Positions 5,229 through 6,365 of a DNA stretch of 6,365 nt are shown here, piece by piece. The notes below the pieces were generated by a model. The model was not told the origin of the DNA. It was given only the letters and a program-made list of their open reading frames with translations, and did not search any database. The stretch comes from Pelotomaculum sp. (lineage in GTDB: Bacteria; Bacillota; Desulfotomaculia; Desulfotomaculales; Pelotomaculaceae). The DNA lies in contig JALHFC010000081.1 of assembly GCA_022839445.1 (NCBI GenBank), forward strand, positions 1 through 6,365. Reading direction: 5' to 3'. How positions within the stretch are numbered: the first letter of the stretch is position 1; every line of letters begins with the position of its first letter. The translations under genes were made by a program, and so were the position numbers.

Positions 5229-5306
5229 CTATTTATAGCGGAGCGCTTCGATATGAACCAGGCTTGCCGCTTTTTGCGGGATAATTGCCTCTAAGATTTT
5301 ACTCAT
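5229..5306 (-). CDS. Possible 25-residue small protein or gene remnant after cotH
   Basis: A short ORF from ATG at 5306 to TAG at 5229, beginning MSKILEAIIPQKAAS and ending ALRYK. AAGAGG lies at 5319-5324, twelve bases upstream; AAGGG at 5310-5314 is too close. It sits 57 bases after the cotH stop and 28 bases before the terminator, so it is within the cotH transcript. Composition is protein-like, but at this length chance is a real alternative. I recognise no family. No other gene is visible between 5083 and 5362. That stretch also holds a small hairpin, CGGCAA (5110-5115) with TTGCCG (5123-5128), that has no U-tract. Confidence 0.3.
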   Translation of the reverse strand: MSKILEAIIPQKAASLVHIEALRYK

Positions 5307-5362
5307 AGACCCTTGCTACCTCTTTCAACCCTTGCAATTTGATTTTTACCTTTGCTATCAAT

Positions 5363-6365
5363 TTATGGCATTCTTTTGCCCTTATCGGCTGCTATATTTT
5401 CGTTTTCTAAACCTCCAGACAAATAACAATCCAAGCAAAATAAATACCGTACCGGCGGATTACTGCCTGCCCCGTTATCGCCCATTGGGCCGTTTCTCAT
5501 ATTGCCGGGCGCATTGCCAGCCCCGCCGTTACCTCTATCAGGCCGTTGCATACCGGCAGGCATATTTTTCATTCTTTCCATCATGTTATCGTCCAGTCCT
5601 AATTCTTTTAGCCGGGCAATCTGTTCATTTGATAGTTCGCCACCCTCAACGTTTTGCATAATTTCCATTATCTCGGCCATATTTTCTTGATTCGGCATCT
5701 TCCCGTCGCGCGGGGGACCGCCTACATCGTTAGGCGGAGGCGCTCCATTATTGTTTTGATCACCGGGAAAAGCTCTGCCGCCCAGGTTAGGAAAATCGCG
5801 GTTATTATCCCGAATTTCACCACCCGGCCTAGCGCCTTCGCCGCCAACACCTCTCATACCACCGCCCATGCCGCCCATACCCCCAAGCGCGTTTAAATCA
5901 ATACCGGCGGAGGTGGTACTTTGATTAGGAGTATTGTTGCCTTGCTGCGCTGAAGTTGAAGGCAGCGCTCCCGCTAACTGGGCTGTAATACTCGCGGCCC
6001 CATCTTTGACATAGTTTTTGATCAATGCGTCCACCTTTTGCACCTTATCTTTGAACAAGCCGCTGCCGAAATAACTTGCCACAATTTCTCTTAAATATTT
6101 ATGGTAAAGTTCCTTATACTCCGGCACTTCAAGCAGTTTTCCAATCAGAGGTCGTTCGCTTAAACTAGTTGTAACCGGTGTGTCGATGGGGAAATTCACA
6201 GCGCTTTCGGCGTTATTTATTTCATGTCCCGCAAAGGAAAGGTTGAAATCCCACGGTAAAATCGTAAACACACCATTTTCTTCGTACAGGTAATAATTGT
6301 GCTTCATTCTTCCGGCATAGCTGTCAAAATTGACAAGAAAGGTATTGACCGCAAAATACCGCAGG
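5363..6365 (-). CDS. CotH-family spore-coat kinase-like protein, C-terminal part, probable frameshift near the end
   Basis: The N-terminus lies beyond the right edge; 333 residues are visible, starting LRYFAVNTFLVNFDSYAGR. CotH proteins are atypical kinases; in Bacillus, CotH phosphorylates coat proteins CotB and CotG. Visible CotH hallmarks are VNFDSYAGRMKHNYYLY (residues 11-27) and ILPWDFNLSFAG (35-46), whose aspartate is the expected metal ligand. The core ends near residue 130. Then comes a long disordered linker (about 135-230) rich in Gly, Asn, Pro and Met, including a GGMGGMGGGM run, followed by a short helical stretch, MAEIMEIMQNVEGGELSNEQIARLKELGL. The final 27 or so residues in this frame look non-native (VRYLFCLDCYLSGG and on). 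Another frame encodes a transmembrane helix and basic stop-transfer over the same bases, so a one-base deletion or sequencing error near 5447-5462 is likely. No promoter is visible, since the start is outside the window. Confidence 0.87.
   Translation of the reverse strand, partial: LRYFAVNTFLVNFDSYAGRMKHNYYLYEENGVFTILPWDFNLSFAGHEINNAESAVNFPIDTPVTTSLSERPLIGKLLEVPEYKELYHKYLREIVASYFGSGLFKDKVQKVDALIKNYVKDGAASITAQLAGALPSTSAQQGNNTPNQSTTSAGIDLNALGGMGGMGGGMRGVGGEGARPGGEIRDNNRDFPNLGGRAFPGDQNNNGAPPPNDVGGPPRDGKMPNQENMAEIMEIMQNVEGGELSNEQIARLKELGLDDNMMERMKNMPAGMQRPDRGNGGAGNAPGNMRNGPMGDNGAGSNPPVRYLFCLDCYLSGGLENENIAADKGKRMP
5382..5459 (-). other. Out-of-frame membrane-anchor tail of the CotH gene
   Basis: In the frame -1 relative to CotH these 26 codons read SAGTVFILLGLLFVW, then RFRKRKYSSR and a TAA at 5382. 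A hydrophobic helix followed by basic residues and an immediate stop is the normal C-terminal anchor of surface proteins, and CotH-like proteins of Clostridia often end this way. A stop in the same frame at 5460-5462 means the switch must fall between about 5447 and 5462, around the CCGCCGG run. One extra base there would give an unbroken protein ending in the anchor. Confidence 0.65.

Noticed and set aside
5819..5896. GGM-type iterations in cotH as a tandem DNA repeat or CRISPR-like array
   Set aside because: The repetition is at codon level and irregular, which explains it as low-complexity protein. There is no fixed repeat-spacer unit.

Overview
The window looks like chromosome of an anaerobic, endospore-forming member of the Firmicutes, most likely of the Clostridia/Peptococcaceae type. 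This is inferred from gene content: a PerR repressor next to a flavin reductase-rubredoxin fusion (high-molecular-weight rubredoxin, Hrb), a CotH-type spore-coat kinase, a secreted protein with a copper-amine-oxidase N-terminal domain, strong AGGAGG-like ribosome sites, and frequent GTG/TTG starts. No rRNA, tRNA, CRISPR array, insertion sequence or phage gene was seen.

Left part (1-1330, minus strand): an arsR-permease operon. A cysteine-rich ArsR repressor is followed 28 nt later by a PF03773-type permease with an FCSCS motif, which runs off the left edge. A near-consensus sigma-A promoter precedes arsR. A perfect 10-bp inverted repeat in its spacer and at the predicted transcription start is the probable operator.

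Middle part (1551-4382, plus strand): a monocistronic secreted protein (copper-amine-oxidase-like N-terminal domain plus a C-terminal domain resembling DUF6612) ends at a hairpin. Next come perR, driven by a perfect TTGACA-17-TATAAT promoter whose -10 is buried in a 14/15 Per box, and then hrb. The pair reads as an oxidative-stress module: PerR senses peroxide, and Hrb passes electrons from NAD(P)H through flavin and rubredoxin to an O2/NO/peroxide-reducing partner not in the window.

Right part (4329-5082, minus strand): a VapBC-type toxin-antitoxin pair converges on hrb. The genes overlap by 14 nt, and a terminator hairpin reaches into the vapC 3' end. Four TAAG motifs at exact 9-bp phasing lie between the vapB promoter and start codon.

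Far right (5152-6365, minus strand): the C-terminal part of a CotH-family gene with a Gly/Asn/Pro/Met-rich linker, a possible 25-codon ORF, and a strong composite terminator. The CotH reading frame appears shifted by one base near its end, because an adjacent frame encodes a typical membrane anchor.

Most of the window is recognisable. The points most worth a second look are the CotH tail frameshift, the phased TAAG array, the regulatory sites of arsR and perR, and the hairpin shared by hrb and vapC. I did not find evidence for a wholly new system.
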